A stretch of 64,000 nucleotides of DNA from JBFHRE01 sp041746105 (GTDB lineage Bacteria; Actinomycetota; Acidimicrobiia; Spongiisociales; ZC4RG35): NCBI GenBank assembly GCA_041746105.1, contig JBGTHP010000032.1, positions 1 through 64,000 of the forward strand, read 5' to 3'. The translations under genes were made by a program, and so were the position numbers. Of the stretch, positions 54,232 through 62,165 are shown one piece after another. The stretch's first letter is position 1. Each line of letters opens with the position of its first letter. Under the pieces are notes generated by a model. That model was not told where the DNA came from and searched no databases. It saw nothing but the letters and a program-made list of their open reading frames with translations.

Positions 54232-55641
54232 ATGGACACAAGCCAATCCGAGCGGGTACACCAGACCTGGATCCACTCGGACCGGTACATTCCGCGCCGT
54301 TTCATGCGGCCGATCCAGAACTTCATGCGGATCGAGGCCGCCTCCGGCGTTTTGATGCTGATCGCGGCTGTGGTGGCGATCGTCTGGGCCAACTCGTCTC
54401 TGTATGAATCGTACGAGCACTTGCTCGACATCCATTTCGAGCTGAGCTTCGGCGGGTTCCACCTCGAGGAGTCGCTCCATCACCTCATCAACGACGGTCT
54501 CATGGCCATCTTCTTTTTCGTCGTTGGCCTCGAGATAAAACGGGAGATGATTCTCGGCGAATTGCGTGACCGCAAGGCTGCGACTCTGCCGGTCATGGCA
54601 GCGATTGGCGGCATGATCGTTCCCGCTCTCATTTACGTGGCTTTCAACGCAGGCAACGCGGCTGCGCTCCGGGGGTGGGGTGTTCCGATGGCGACCGATA
54701 TCGCCTTTTCGCTCGGAGTCATCTCGCTGCTCGGCAAGAGGGTCCCGTCGGGGGCAAAACTCTTCTTGTTGGCGCTGGCCATCGTCGACGATCTTGGTGG
54801 AATCATCGTGATAGCAATCTTTTATACCGATGAACTGAGTTTTGGCTATCTCGGTCTGGGCGTGCTCGGCCTGGTTTTGATAGCCATCGCGTCGAGAGTC
54901 GGGATTCGCCATCACGTCTTTTACATCCCGGTCGCCTTTGCCGTCTGGTACTTCTTCCTCGAGTCGGGCGTGCATGCCACGATCGCAGGGGTCGCCCTCG
55001 GGTTCCTCGCCCCGGCCCGCCCGATGTACGGAGTCAGGGAGATGGACAGGCGCAGCCGGCAGATTCTCGACACCTATCCGGCAACGGACAACACTGCCGA
55101 GGATCGCGAACATGCAGACCATGAGGCCCTCATGCTCTCTGAGATCTCCCGAGAGGCCGTTGCCCCACTGATCCGGGCGGAGCATCGTCTCGCTCCCTGG
55201 AGCTCGTTCGTGATCATTCCCTTGTTCGCCCTCGCCAATGCCGGAGTCCGTTTTGGCGACACGTCCATAGGCGAAGCCCTCACCACCCGGCCCGCGCTAG
55301 GCGTGATGCTCGGATTGGTCGTAGGCAAGACAGTCGGCATCAGCTTGTTCACCTGGCTGGCGGTCCGTTGGAATCTGGGGCGGCTCCCCGACGGCGCCAC
55401 CTGGCGTCACATGATCGGCACCGCGGCCACGGCGGGCATCGGGTTCACCGTTGCGCTGTTCATCACTGCCCTGGCCTACACCGACGATGTCCTTGCCGAT
55501 GAAGCAAAAGTCGGTATTTTCGCCGGATCGTTGGTCGCCGGCTTGATCGGCGTCGCCATTCTGCGAGGGGCCAAAGTGCCTTCGCCGACTCCAACGGTCG
55601 CCCCCTCAGAATCCCACCTGGTCAAAACGACTTCCGGATGA
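54232..55641 (+). CDS. nhaA: Na+/H+ antiporter NhaA
   Basis: 469 residues from the ATG giving MDTSQSERV; twelve hydrophobic segments. The DDLGGI motif that holds the ion-binding aspartates is intact (AIVDDLGGIIVIAIFYT), as is FFFVVGLEIKREMILGELR at the N-terminal half. It exchanges Na+ or Li+ for protons, for salt and pH control. It is 14 bp after fba. The C-terminal region is longer than in E. coli NhaA (388 residues). Confidence 0.93.
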   Translation: MDTSQSERVHQTWIHSDRYIPRRFMRPIQNFMRIEAASGVLMLIAAVVAIVWANSSLYESYEHLLDIHFELSFGGFHLEESLHHLINDGLMAIFFFVVGLEIKREMILGELRDRKAATLPVMAAIGGMIVPALIYVAFNAGNAAALRGWGVPMATDIAFSLGVISLLGKRVPSGAKLFLLALAIVDDLGGIIVIAIFYTDELSFGYLGLGVLGLVLIAIASRVGIRHHVFYIPVAFAVWYFFLESGVHATIAGVALGFLAPARPMYGVREMDRRSRQILDTYPATDNTAEDREHADHEALMLSEISREAVAPLIRAEHRLAPWSSFVIIPLFALANAGVRFGDTSIGEALTTRPALGVMLGLVVGKTVGISLFTWLAVRWNLGRLPDGATWRHMIGTAATAGIGFTVALFITALAYTDDVLADEAKVGIFAGSLVAGLIGVAILRGAKVPSPTPTVAPSESHLVKTTSG

Positions 55642-55669
55642 CGGCCGGTCGGGGGCTAACCTCCGACTC

Positions 55670-55828
55670 GTGACACCTCCATCCGAGATCGATTGTATCG
55701 AGTGTGGCGGAGTGGCCTCGATCATCAGCTTCCTGCCAGAAGGTGGCGAAGTCGAGGCCGGGACCGTCGTCGCATACCGTTGTGCCGATTGCCTCGATCG
55801 CTTCGACGTCGTGATGGGCGAAGAATGA
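55670..55828 (+). CDS. Small zinc-ribbon protein
   Basis: 52 residues from a GTG, too short for routine detection. It has two CxxC pairs: DCIECGG near residues 9-12 and RCADCLD near 38-41, the geometry of a zinc ribbon. Between them is a glycine- and glutamate-rich loop. It ends with an acidic tail. It begins 28 bp after nhaA and ends 3 bp before a terminator hairpin, a good position for a real gene. No family is recognised. Confidence 0.65.
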   Translation: MTPPSEIDCIECGGVASIISFLPEGGEVEAGTVVAYRCADCLDRFDVVMGEE

Positions 55829-55831
55829 AAT

Positions 55832-55863
55832 GAAGAGTGGGACGGGCTTCCGTCCCACTCTTC
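55832..55863 (+). terminator. Intrinsic terminator after the zinc-ribbon gene
   Basis: A perfect 14-bp inverted repeat (GAAGAGTGGGACGG and its complement) with loop GCTT, followed by TTCATT. It would end the fba-nhaA-zinc ribbon transcript. Confidence 0.78.
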
Positions 55864-55869
55864 TTCATT

Positions 55870-55911
55870 CCGACTCTTTCAGACCGACTCTTTCAGACCG
55901 ACTCTTTCAGA
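55870..55911. repeat. Triple 14-bp tandem repeat
   Basis: Three adjacent perfect copies of CCGACTCTTTCAGA lie between two convergent genes. The last copy plus the following bases makes GACTCT-TTC-AGAGTC, a small hairpin, just past the stop codon of the minus-strand gene. It could be a slippage product or a protein or RNA binding array. Confidence 0.85.
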
Positions 55912-55912
55912 G

Positions 55913-56104
55913 TCAGGCCGCCAGGGTGTAATCCCCGCCGCCGTCGTCGCGTTCGTTGGTCAGCCTCCGCGCCAGCTTCATCAGCACAACTGCAATACGG
56001 TGGCGAAGGTCGGGCTGCGTTGCGCGAACAAGACGGTGCTGTGCAGCCCGCTTCTCGGCTTCGGCTCGCTTCTGGTCAACCAGAGGCAGATAGGTGGTGG
56101 TCAT
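55913..56104 (-). CDS. Small basic protein downstream of an ArsR-type regulator
   Basis: 63 residues from ATG 56104, with AAGGAG about 8 nt upstream. It is rich in charged residues (QKRAEAEKRAAQHR and RHRIAVVLMKLARRL) and ends in a Gly/Asp/Tyr-rich tail. The hydrophobic run RIAVVLMKL could be an amphipathic helix. No family recognised. It starts only a few bases after the regulator stop, so the pair is an operon. Confidence 0.7.
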   Translation of the reverse strand: MTTTYLPLVDQKRAEAEKRAAQHRLVRATQPDLRHRIAVVLMKLARRLTNERDDGGGDYTLAA

Positions 56105-56106
56105 TG

Positions 56107-57195
56107 TCAAGCTCCTTTGTGTTCTTTCAATGGTTCCCTGAGATAGGCATCGAGAGCCCCACGGGCGTCGGGCATCGAAGCCGTCCTGAGGGAATAGGTA
56201 GTGGCGCCGTCCGACTGCACCAGGGTTCTGACGAACCCGGCAGAGCGTAGGATCCCGAGATGGTGAATGACGGTGGATTTCGATAGACCGACCGCCGCGG
56301 CAAGATCGGCCAGGCCGGCGTCTCCATCGGCCATCCGCCGCAGCATCTTCAATCTTCGCTCGTCAGCCAGGGCCTTGTGATAGGTCATGAGCCAACGAGG
56401 AACGGCTTCGGAGTCGGCATCGAGATCGACGTCCGCGACCGGGTGGATGATCACCGCAACCGAACCGAGTTGAAAAACGATCGACCATGGCCTCACGACC
56501 ACCGAAGGAACCAAAACGAGTTCGGTTGTCCCGAGCGGCATCTGGTAGTTGATTCCGTTCGTGGCCGCTTCGATCAAATCGACCGGACCAAGGGCGGGTA
56601 TCAATGCCGAGACCGAGGCAGCCGAGCGCTGGAGCGATTGTCCGGCGATTCGGTTTACATCCCCCAGGGTCGTCGCCATCAACTCTCCGAGCACCGTTGC
56701 GATCTCGCCTCCGAGAGTGCGAGGATCGGCGGTGAAGAATGGATGAAGTCCTCCCGGTGAGCAAACGGAGACCTGAGACAGAGCAGTTGTGAGGGCTTCA
56801 TCCTCGCCTCCAATCGCCCTGGCCACACAGGTGTCGTCAGACCCCTCATAAACGCCATCGAGCAGAAGCGGCATGACATCGGTGAAGTCAAAAGACCGGA
56901 TCCACTCCATCTCATCGCCCTCGGCGCCAGGCCCCATGGCCGCTGCCACCAGCGCTACGGCTGCCCAGGGGTACGCATGATCGCCACCGAATGTTTTGGC
57001 CTTTTCCAGGGTTGCCGGCGAAAAACCGGCGGCGATGTTGGCGAACCAGGATTCACCGAGTTCGGAGGACCCTCTTTTATCGGACCCTTCCAGCGCCGTC
57101 CACAATGCGATCGCATGCTCGACCATCGGCGAAGCCAAGGTCTTGATCGGAAACCGATCCCGGCGGGAGCTGAGGTTGTGGATTCTTGCCGTCAT
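56107..57195 (-). CDS. ArsR-family-type transcriptional regulator with N-terminal ligand domain
   Basis: 362 residues, much longer than classical ArsR (about 110). The winged helix is at the C terminus: ADERRLKMLRRMADGDAGLADLAAAVGLSKSTVIHHLGILRSAGFVRT, about residues 275-325. The N-terminal 260 residues are hydrophobic and unlike a known ligand domain I can name with certainty, though they resemble the DUF5937-type actinobacterial regulators. An operator-like palindrome lies on its own promoter (see below), consistent with autoregulation. Confidence 0.85.
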   Translation of the reverse strand: MTARIHNLSSRRDRFPIKTLASPMVEHAIALWTALEGSDKRGSSELGESWFANIAAGFSPATLEKAKTFGGDHAYPWAAVALVAAAMGPGAEGDEMEWIRSFDFTDVMPLLLDGVYEGSDDTCVARAIGGEDEALTTALSQVSVCSPGGLHPFFTADPRTLGGEIATVLGELMATTLGDVNRIAGQSLQRSAASVSALIPALGPVDLIEAATNGINYQMPLGTTELVLVPSVVVRPWSIVFQLGSVAVIIHPVADVDLDADSEAVPRWLMTYHKALADERRLKMLRRMADGDAGLADLAAAVGLSKSTVIHHLGILRSAGFVRTLVQSDGATTYSLRTASMPDARGALDAYLREPLKEHKGA

Positions 57196-57271
57196 TGTCG
57201 TGATCCTGTGGTCTGTAGTCGGGATCTGTCCGGTTGATACAACCGGCGCTCTGGTTCACATATTTCCTACT

Positions 57272-57289
57272 GTTTGAAGTTTATCAAAC
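57272..57289. promoter_or_regulatory. Operator-like palindrome GTTTGA-N6-TCAAAC
   Basis: A perfect 6-bp inverted repeat with a 6-nt spacer that exactly covers the -10 box of the regulator promoter. Binding of the regulator dimer here would block RNA polymerase. Confidence 0.6.
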
Positions 57290-57305
57290 GCTTGGCATCT
57301 GTCAA
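57278..57305 (-). promoter_or_regulatory. Promoter of the ArsR-type gene
   Basis: On the minus strand TTGACA (57305-57300), 16 nt, then TAAACT (57283-57278). The transcription start would be near 57271, giving a leader of about 75 nt before the ATG at 57195. Confidence 0.6.
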
Positions 57306-57375
57306 CCGATTTCAGAATATTCAGATCCGCCGGCGGTAACGGTGGCGGAACGGATATCGGATACCCTGCGCCGGC

Positions 57376-58797
57376 ATGACCCATCAATATGACGCCGTGG
57401 TAGTTGGTGCCGGGCCCAACGGCTTCACCGCCGCCATCACAATGGCGAGGGCAGGACAATCCGTCCTGCTCATCGAAGGTGCCGACACCTATGGCGGCGG
57501 AATGCGCTCGGCGGAACTCACGCTTCCCGGTTACATCCACGACATTTGCTCCGCCGTCCACCCTTTGATCGCAACCTCACCGGTGATGACATCCATTCCG
57601 CTGGCCGATCATGGGCTCAGTTTTTCGCATCCGGAGGTGCCATTGGCGCACGCCCTCGATGAAAATCGTGCGGTTCTTCTGCACCGCGACATCGCCCAAA
57701 CGGCCGCCGGCCTCGGAGCCGATGAAGCACGTTATGTCCGGCGGTTGAAATGGATGACGGACGCCTGGCCAAAACTCCAAAGCCAAGTTCTCGGGCCTCT
57801 GGTCCGCTTGCCCGACCACCCGATCACCCTCGGGCGTTTCGGACTCGACGCCATTCGACCCGCCACTCGGTCCGGCTTCAAGACCGAGGCGGCCCAGGCG
57901 TTGTTTGCAGGCAACGCAGCTCACTCGTTTCTGCCGCTCGAGCGCCCTCTCACTGCGTCGTTCGGTTGGTTCCTCATGGTCGGTGCCCACCGCTTCGGTT
58001 GGCCGGTCGCCACCGGCGGGTCGCAACAGGTCGCAGAGGCGTTGGCGTCATATTTCAGATCGCTTGGCGGCGAGATCCGCACGGGCACACCGATCAGCTC
58101 GCTCGCGGAGCTGCCATCACACCGGGTTGCCTTGCTCGACGTGACCCCGTCCGGTTTCGCCAAACTGGCGCACGACCGGCTTCCTGCACGCTATCTCGCC
58201 AGGACAAAGCGTTTCCGACACGGCCCGGCCGCGTTCAAGCTCGACTATTCACTCTCGGCCCCGGTTCCGTGGATCAACCCCGATCTCGGCCGAGCCGGGA
58301 CTGTTCACATCGGGGGGACCGCCGCCGAAATAGCAGAGTCAGAAAGGGCGGCCTGGGTAGGCCGGCCAAACCCCCGTCCCTTTATTCTGGCTGTCCAACC
58401 GTCCCTTTTCGATCGCTCCAGAGCGCCAGAAGGAAAACACACATTGTGGGTTTACGGACACGTTCCGAACGGCACCTCGATCGATTTCAGCGAAGCCATC
58501 GAGCAACGACTCGAATGGCTGGCGCCAGGTTTCAAGAAAGTCGTGCTCGGGCGTCACGTGATGACGCCCGCCGACTTCGAGTCTTACAACCCCAACTACG
58601 TCGGCGGTGATATCGCCGGTGGAGCCCACAACCTGTCCCAACTCGTGTTCAGGCCTTTCCCATCGACCGATCCTTATGCGACACCAATAGACGGTGTGTT
58701 CTTGTGCTCCTCCTCCACGCCCCCCGGGGCGGGAACCCACGGGATGTGTGGATTTCACGCCGCCCAGAGGGCCCTTGCGTGGACCAGCCGGCGATAA
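57376..58797 (+). CDS. Phytoene dehydrogenase-like FAD oxidoreductase
   Basis: 473 residues. The dinucleotide-binding motif VVGAGPNGFTAAITMARAGQSVLLIEG is at the start, as in CrtI and related NAD(P)/FAD oxidoreductases. SFGWFLMVGAHRFGWPVATGGSQQVAEALASYFRSLGGEIRTG and the C-terminal TPPGAGTHGMCGFHAAQRAL blocks are typical of the phytoene-desaturase-like branch. Substrate unknown (carotenoid, lipid or retinoid). Divergent from the ArsR-type gene. Confidence 0.88.
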   Translation: MTHQYDAVVVGAGPNGFTAAITMARAGQSVLLIEGADTYGGGMRSAELTLPGYIHDICSAVHPLIATSPVMTSIPLADHGLSFSHPEVPLAHALDENRAVLLHRDIAQTAAGLGADEARYVRRLKWMTDAWPKLQSQVLGPLVRLPDHPITLGRFGLDAIRPATRSGFKTEAAQALFAGNAAHSFLPLERPLTASFGWFLMVGAHRFGWPVATGGSQQVAEALASYFRSLGGEIRTGTPISSLAELPSHRVALLDVTPSGFAKLAHDRLPARYLARTKRFRHGPAAFKLDYSLSAPVPWINPDLGRAGTVHIGGTAAEIAESERAAWVGRPNPRPFILAVQPSLFDRSRAPEGKHTLWVYGHVPNGTSIDFSEAIEQRLEWLAPGFKKVVLGRHVMTPADFESYNPNYVGGDIAGGAHNLSQLVFRPFPSTDPYATPIDGVFLCSSSTPPGAGTHGMCGFHAAQRALAWTSRR

Positions 58798-59501
58798 CCC
58801 AAATCGAGCGACGTGCGTTTCGAGCGGCTCCGGCCGTCGAGACCTTTGGAGTCGAGAGCTGGACCGCCAACCTCGGCCGAGGTTCGGTGTCGCGAACGAA
58901 TTCGGTGACGACCTTTGGCACCACGGCCTTGGACATGTTCGAAGCGGTCGCGCTCGTCGAACGCCGCTATCGCGCTCGTCGTCGTCCGGTCAAGTTCCGG
59001 CTGACAGCTCTCGACGCCGAACTCGATGATCTGCTGTTCGCCCGCGGCTACGACAAGTCAGACGATGTCTTGGTGATGCGCAAGGAAGGTGTCGTCGCCG
59101 CCCCTCCGAACGGAAGCGTGCACACTCCGGGAGTCACCTCCGATTGGCAAAAACAATACATCCACTTCAGACCAGCGGACGAAGCACGAGCAGCCGAGCG
59201 GGCCGAGAGCCTCGCTGCACTCTCGCTGCGACACGCCACCTTCCATCTGGAGGGCCGTGCGGTCGGTGTGGCCGTGCTCGATGCTGCGTGGGTTGGCCTC
59301 TTCGACATGGCTGTGGACCCTCAGTGTCGACGACAGAGTTTGGGTCGGAGGCTCGGTCTCGACATGCTGTCTTGGGCGGCTCTGTACGGTGCACAGTCGA
59401 GTTACCTACAAGTGGAAGCGGCCAACTTCGCCGCCCGCCAACTCTACGTGGATCTCGGCTTCGAGGACTCATACCGCTACTGGTACCGCTCCCGCGATTG
59501 A
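58779..59501 (+). CDS. GNAT family N-acetyltransferase
   Basis: 240 residues from the GTG at 58779, overlapping the oxidoreductase end by 19 bp; similarity starts there. The GNAT fold is seen in the acetyl-CoA loop QCRRQSLGRRLGLDML and the C-terminal EAANFAARQLYVDLGFEDSYRYWYR. A less conserved N-terminal domain precedes it. It could act on the product of the preceding gene; substrate not predictable. Its stop abuts that of the DUF2237 gene. Confidence 0.85.
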   Translation: MDQPAITQIERRAFRAAPAVETFGVESWTANLGRGSVSRTNSVTTFGTTALDMFEAVALVERRYRARRRPVKFRLTALDAELDDLLFARGYDKSDDVLVMRKEGVVAAPPNGSVHTPGVTSDWQKQYIHFRPADEARAAERAESLAALSLRHATFHLEGRAVGVAVLDAAWVGLFDMAVDPQCRRQSLGRRLGLDMLSWAALYGAQSSYLQVEAANFAARQLYVDLGFEDSYRYWYRSRD

Positions 59502-59858
59502 TCAGAGGGCGTGTGAGAGGAGATCCTCCATCCGACAGAAATCAAGCGACCTCTCGTGTGTTGAGACGAGAATCACGCTCGGCGCCATTCCCGCTTCCAG
59601 AGCCTGCTGCCAACGAGCGGCGCACAAACACCAACGATCGCCCGGCTGGAGGCCGGCGAACTCGTACATCGGCATCGGAGAGCTCAGATCGTTGCCGACT
59701 TGTGCCGAGTACTCCAGAAATCCAGACGTGACTTCGACACAAACCGTGTGAACCCCGAGATCCTCAGGCCCGGTGTTGCAACAAGCGTCTCGGTAGAAGC
59801 CGGTCAGTGGCTCGATCGAGCAAGGCATGATTTCGGTGCCGACGACATTTTTGGCCAT
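59502..59858 (-). CDS. DUF2237 family protein
   Basis: 118 residues. The sequence PLTGFYRDACCNTGPEDLGVHTVCVEVTSGFLEYS matches the DUF2237 family of small conserved proteins. Cysteine-rich (about 7), so metal or disulfide binding is possible. No function is established. It is convergent with the GNAT gene, and upstream lies the exonuclease gene on the same strand. Confidence 0.88.
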   Translation of the reverse strand: MAKNVVGTEIMPCSIEPLTGFYRDACCNTGPEDLGVHTVCVEVTSGFLEYSAQVGNDLSSPMPMYEFAGLQPGDRWCLCAARWQQALEAGMAPSVILVSTHERSLDFCRMEDLLSHAL

Positions 59859-59895
59859 GCGTCAAGACTATGACCTCGGAGACACGGAAGTCGGG

Positions 59896-60762
59896 TCAGC
59901 GCCGGGGTATCTCTCTGGCGGCGAATGACTCAAACCCAAGCTCGTCACACAGTTCGTCGAATGCGGGCCCGTCGATCCCCTTCCACTCGAGATCGTCGAG
60001 GGACTCTGTAACCGGAGCATCGAGGGCGAGCGTGGTCAAGACTCGATACAGGTAGACGTCCTCCCTCCGTTCGAGCAAGGTTGCGGCCAGCTTGTCGGCC
60101 CCCCTCACCGATACATCCCAATCCTCAGAAGAAACCGGAATGTCCTCCAGATGCCGATATCGCGCCAGAACCACCGAAGACGATTTTGCCCCCCAGCCCG
60201 GCAGTCCAGGCACCCCATCTGCCGTATCACCGACAAGGGCGAGGTAGTCCGGAATCGATTCCGGCCAAACGCCGAACTTGGCAAACACCTCGCCTTCTCC
60301 CAGCTGGGCGCGTTCCCGGCGATTGAACGTCACCACCTTCTTGCCCTCAACACACTGGGCCAAGTCCTTGTCTGGCGTCAGGATGATGATCTGGTCGGCT
60401 TGATCCTTGAATCGGGCTGCGGCGGTTGCGATGGCGTCGTCTGCCTCGAACTCGACCATCGACCACAACACCATTCCAAGAGCTCTGAACAACCGGTCGG
60501 CTATGGGAAACTGCGCCCACAGCGCCGGCTCGATACCGTCACCAGTCTTGTATCCGTCGAAGAGACGGTTGCGGAAGGACTCGATCACCTGATCGGTCGC
60601 CACTGCGACGTGGGTCACGTCGGGGTCCAGCAACAAAGACAAGGTCGTGTCGATCAGTCCCCTGATCGCTCCGATCTCCCTGCCGTCGGGTGTCACCGTT
60701 GAGGGGAATCCGAAATGAGCCCTGAACAACTCATATGTACCATCGAGGAGGTGAACGTTCAC
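59896..60762 (-). CDS. 5'-3' exonuclease (Pol I-type 5' nuclease)
   Basis: 288 residues from the GTG that begins MNVHLLDGTYELFRAHFG, where family similarity starts; a longer upstream frame lacks it. The catalytic acidic residues appear in LLDGTYELF, EFEADDAIATAA and TPDKDLAQ, and the helix-hairpin motif in VGDTADGVPGLPGWGAKS. It removes RNA primers and flaps. The start codon lies in a 12-bp palindrome shared with the divergent gene (see below). Confidence 0.9.
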   Translation of the reverse strand: MNVHLLDGTYELFRAHFGFPSTVTPDGREIGAIRGLIDTTLSLLLDPDVTHVAVATDQVIESFRNRLFDGYKTGDGIEPALWAQFPIADRLFRALGMVLWSMVEFEADDAIATAAARFKDQADQIIILTPDKDLAQCVEGKKVVTFNRRERAQLGEGEVFAKFGVWPESIPDYLALVGDTADGVPGLPGWGAKSSSVVLARYRHLEDIPVSSEDWDVSVRGADKLAATLLERREDVYLYRVLTTLALDAPVTESLDDLEWKGIDGPAFDELCDELGFESFAAREIPRR

Positions 60763-61092
60763 GACTCCGACTCTAGGGACGACCCATGGCAGCGGGCGAA
60801 TGAACAATGGGCCGACCTGGCTGCATCGTTCAAGAGCCATTACCAATCGATCGCCGGCGAGACCGGCCCCGATCAAAGCGAGGTGGCGGAGGCTCTCCAA
60901 ACGCTCGGCAAAGCAGCTCAACGAGTCACCGACTCCATGAGCAAGGCCCTCAAGGATCCAGACTCCCGCGAACAGGTGAAGAGCGTCGCGGCCGGGTTTT
61001 TGACTGCGATCGGTCGCACGCTCTCCGACCTTGGCAACGAGTTCGCTCAACGTCCCGATGCTCCAGTCAACGAAGACAGTTCCGATTCCTAA
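60715..61092 (+). CDS. Hypothetical alpha-helical protein divergent from the exonuclease
   Basis: 125 residues if ATG 60715 is used (GAGGGG 8 nt upstream), or 113 from GTG 60751. It is soluble and rich in Ala, Gln and Asp, with helical heptad-like runs (EVAEALQTLGKAAQRVTDSMSKALKDPDSREQVKSVAAGFLTAIGRTL). No motif or family is recognised. The start region overlaps the exonuclease start by 48 or 12 bp, depending on start choice. It could be a conserved Acidimicrobiia-specific protein. Confidence 0.65.
   Translation: MSPEQLICTIEEVNVHDSDSRDDPWQRANEQWADLAASFKSHYQSIAGETGPDQSEVAEALQTLGKAAQRVTDSMSKALKDPDSREQVKSVAAGFLTAIGRTLSDLGNEFAQRPDAPVNEDSSDS
60751..60762. promoter_or_regulatory. Shared palindromic start GTGAACGTTCAC
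   Basis: A perfect 12-bp palindrome in which both strands read GTG AAC GTT CAC. It gives V-N-V-H at the start of both the exonuclease (minus) and, if GTG is used, the helical protein (plus). The symmetric arrangement is seen in the sequence; any regulatory role is inference. Confidence 0.6.
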
Positions 61093-61101
61093 CCTGATCC
61101 G

Positions 61102-61320
61102 ATGCGCCTCGGGAATTCCCTCATAGTCATCGGCATCGGATTGACCTTGCTCGGCCTGTCCATAAAAGCCGGGTTTTTCGGTTGGTTCGGAAACCTGCCG
61201 GGTGACTATCGGAATGACACCGAAAGAACTGCGATATTCGTACCGTTCACGTCGATGCTGGTTGTAAGTGTCGCCGCCTCGATCATCGCCACCATCCTGC
61301 GCCGATGGACTCGCGGATGA
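61102..61320 (+). CDS. DUF2905 family small membrane protein
   Basis: 72 residues with two hydrophobic helices (about 5-27 and 47-65) around WFGNLPGDYRNDTERTAIFVPFTSML, the core of DUF2905. A small inner-membrane protein of unknown function. It follows the helical protein by 9 bp, and its stop overlaps a possible ATG of the rhodanese gene. Confidence 0.88.
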   Translation: MRLGNSLIVIGIGLTLLGLSIKAGFFGWFGNLPGDYRNDTERTAIFVPFTSMLVVSVAASIIATILRRWTRG

Positions 61321-61364
61321 TCGCTCCAGGGAAACCCACGAGAATCGGCAAGGAAAAGCCAGAA

Positions 61365-62165
61365 ATGATCTTGATCACGCCGAGCGCACTCGATGAGATC
61401 CGCGAGACCGTCCGCGTATGTGACGTTCGCTGGTACCTCGGCGAACCGGATCGGGGACAAACCGAGTTCGACAAAGGGCATATACCCGGGTCGGTGTTTG
61501 TGGAGGTGGACCGGATGTTGTCTGGCCCCTCCGGACCTGGTCGACACCCTCTCCCTTCAGTAGACCAATTCGCCAACGATTTGGGCCGTATGGGGATCTC
61601 ACCCGAGACGATGGTGGTTGTCTACGACAACTCAGGTGGCGGAATAGCGGCGCGAATGTGGTGGATGTTGCGCTCGATCGGTCACGAAGCGGTATCTGTC
61701 CTCGATGGCGGTTGGGACGCCTGGCCCGCGGATGGGCGCGCCATCTCAACAGAAGTATCGATTCCGACCGCAGTTGTTTATCCGGCCCCGATCGGATGGA
61801 CCGGCGTGGCCGACCGGAATATGGTCGTCGCCCATCAAGGAGTATTGGTCGATGCCCGTGCTGCCGAGCGGTATCGAGGCGAAGTGGAGCCGATCGACCC
61901 CCGCCCCGGTCACATTCCCGGCGCTGTCAACCTCCCTCATCTCGGCAACCTCGATGAATCTGGAAGTCATCGCGGACGCGACGAACTCAGAGCCCGATTC
62001 TCCGAGGTCGGCACGGCACCGATCGTCTATTGCGGATCCGGTATCACTGCCTGCCACAACCTCTTGGCAATGAGCATCGCCGGGATCGAGGGTGGAATGC
62101 TCTATGAGGGCTCGTGGAGTGACTGGGCTGCTCAACCCCACCTGCCCTCCGAAACCGGCGCATGA
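61365..62165 (+). CDS. Thiosulfate sulfurtransferase (two-domain rhodanese)
   Basis: 266 residues from ATG 61365 with AAGGA upstream; ATG 61317, overlapping the DUF2905 stop as ATGA, is an alternative giving 282 residues. Two rhodanese domains: the first has no catalytic cysteine (VVVYDNSGGG), the second has it in IVYCGSGITACHN. This is the usual tandem rhodanese pattern. It transfers sulfane sulfur to a thiol or cyanide. Its end overlaps the next gene by 4 bp. Confidence 0.92.
   Translation: MILITPSALDEIRETVRVCDVRWYLGEPDRGQTEFDKGHIPGSVFVEVDRMLSGPSGPGRHPLPSVDQFANDLGRMGISPETMVVVYDNSGGGIAARMWWMLRSIGHEAVSVLDGGWDAWPADGRAISTEVSIPTAVVYPAPIGWTGVADRNMVVAHQGVLVDARAAERYRGEVEPIDPRPGHIPGAVNLPHLGNLDESGSHRGRDELRARFSEVGTAPIVYCGSGITACHNLLAMSIAGIEGGMLYEGSWSDWAAQPHLPSETGA

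Noticed and set aside
55870..55911. CRISPR array
   Set aside because: The units are head-to-tail with no spacers and only 14 bp long, and no cas gene is near.
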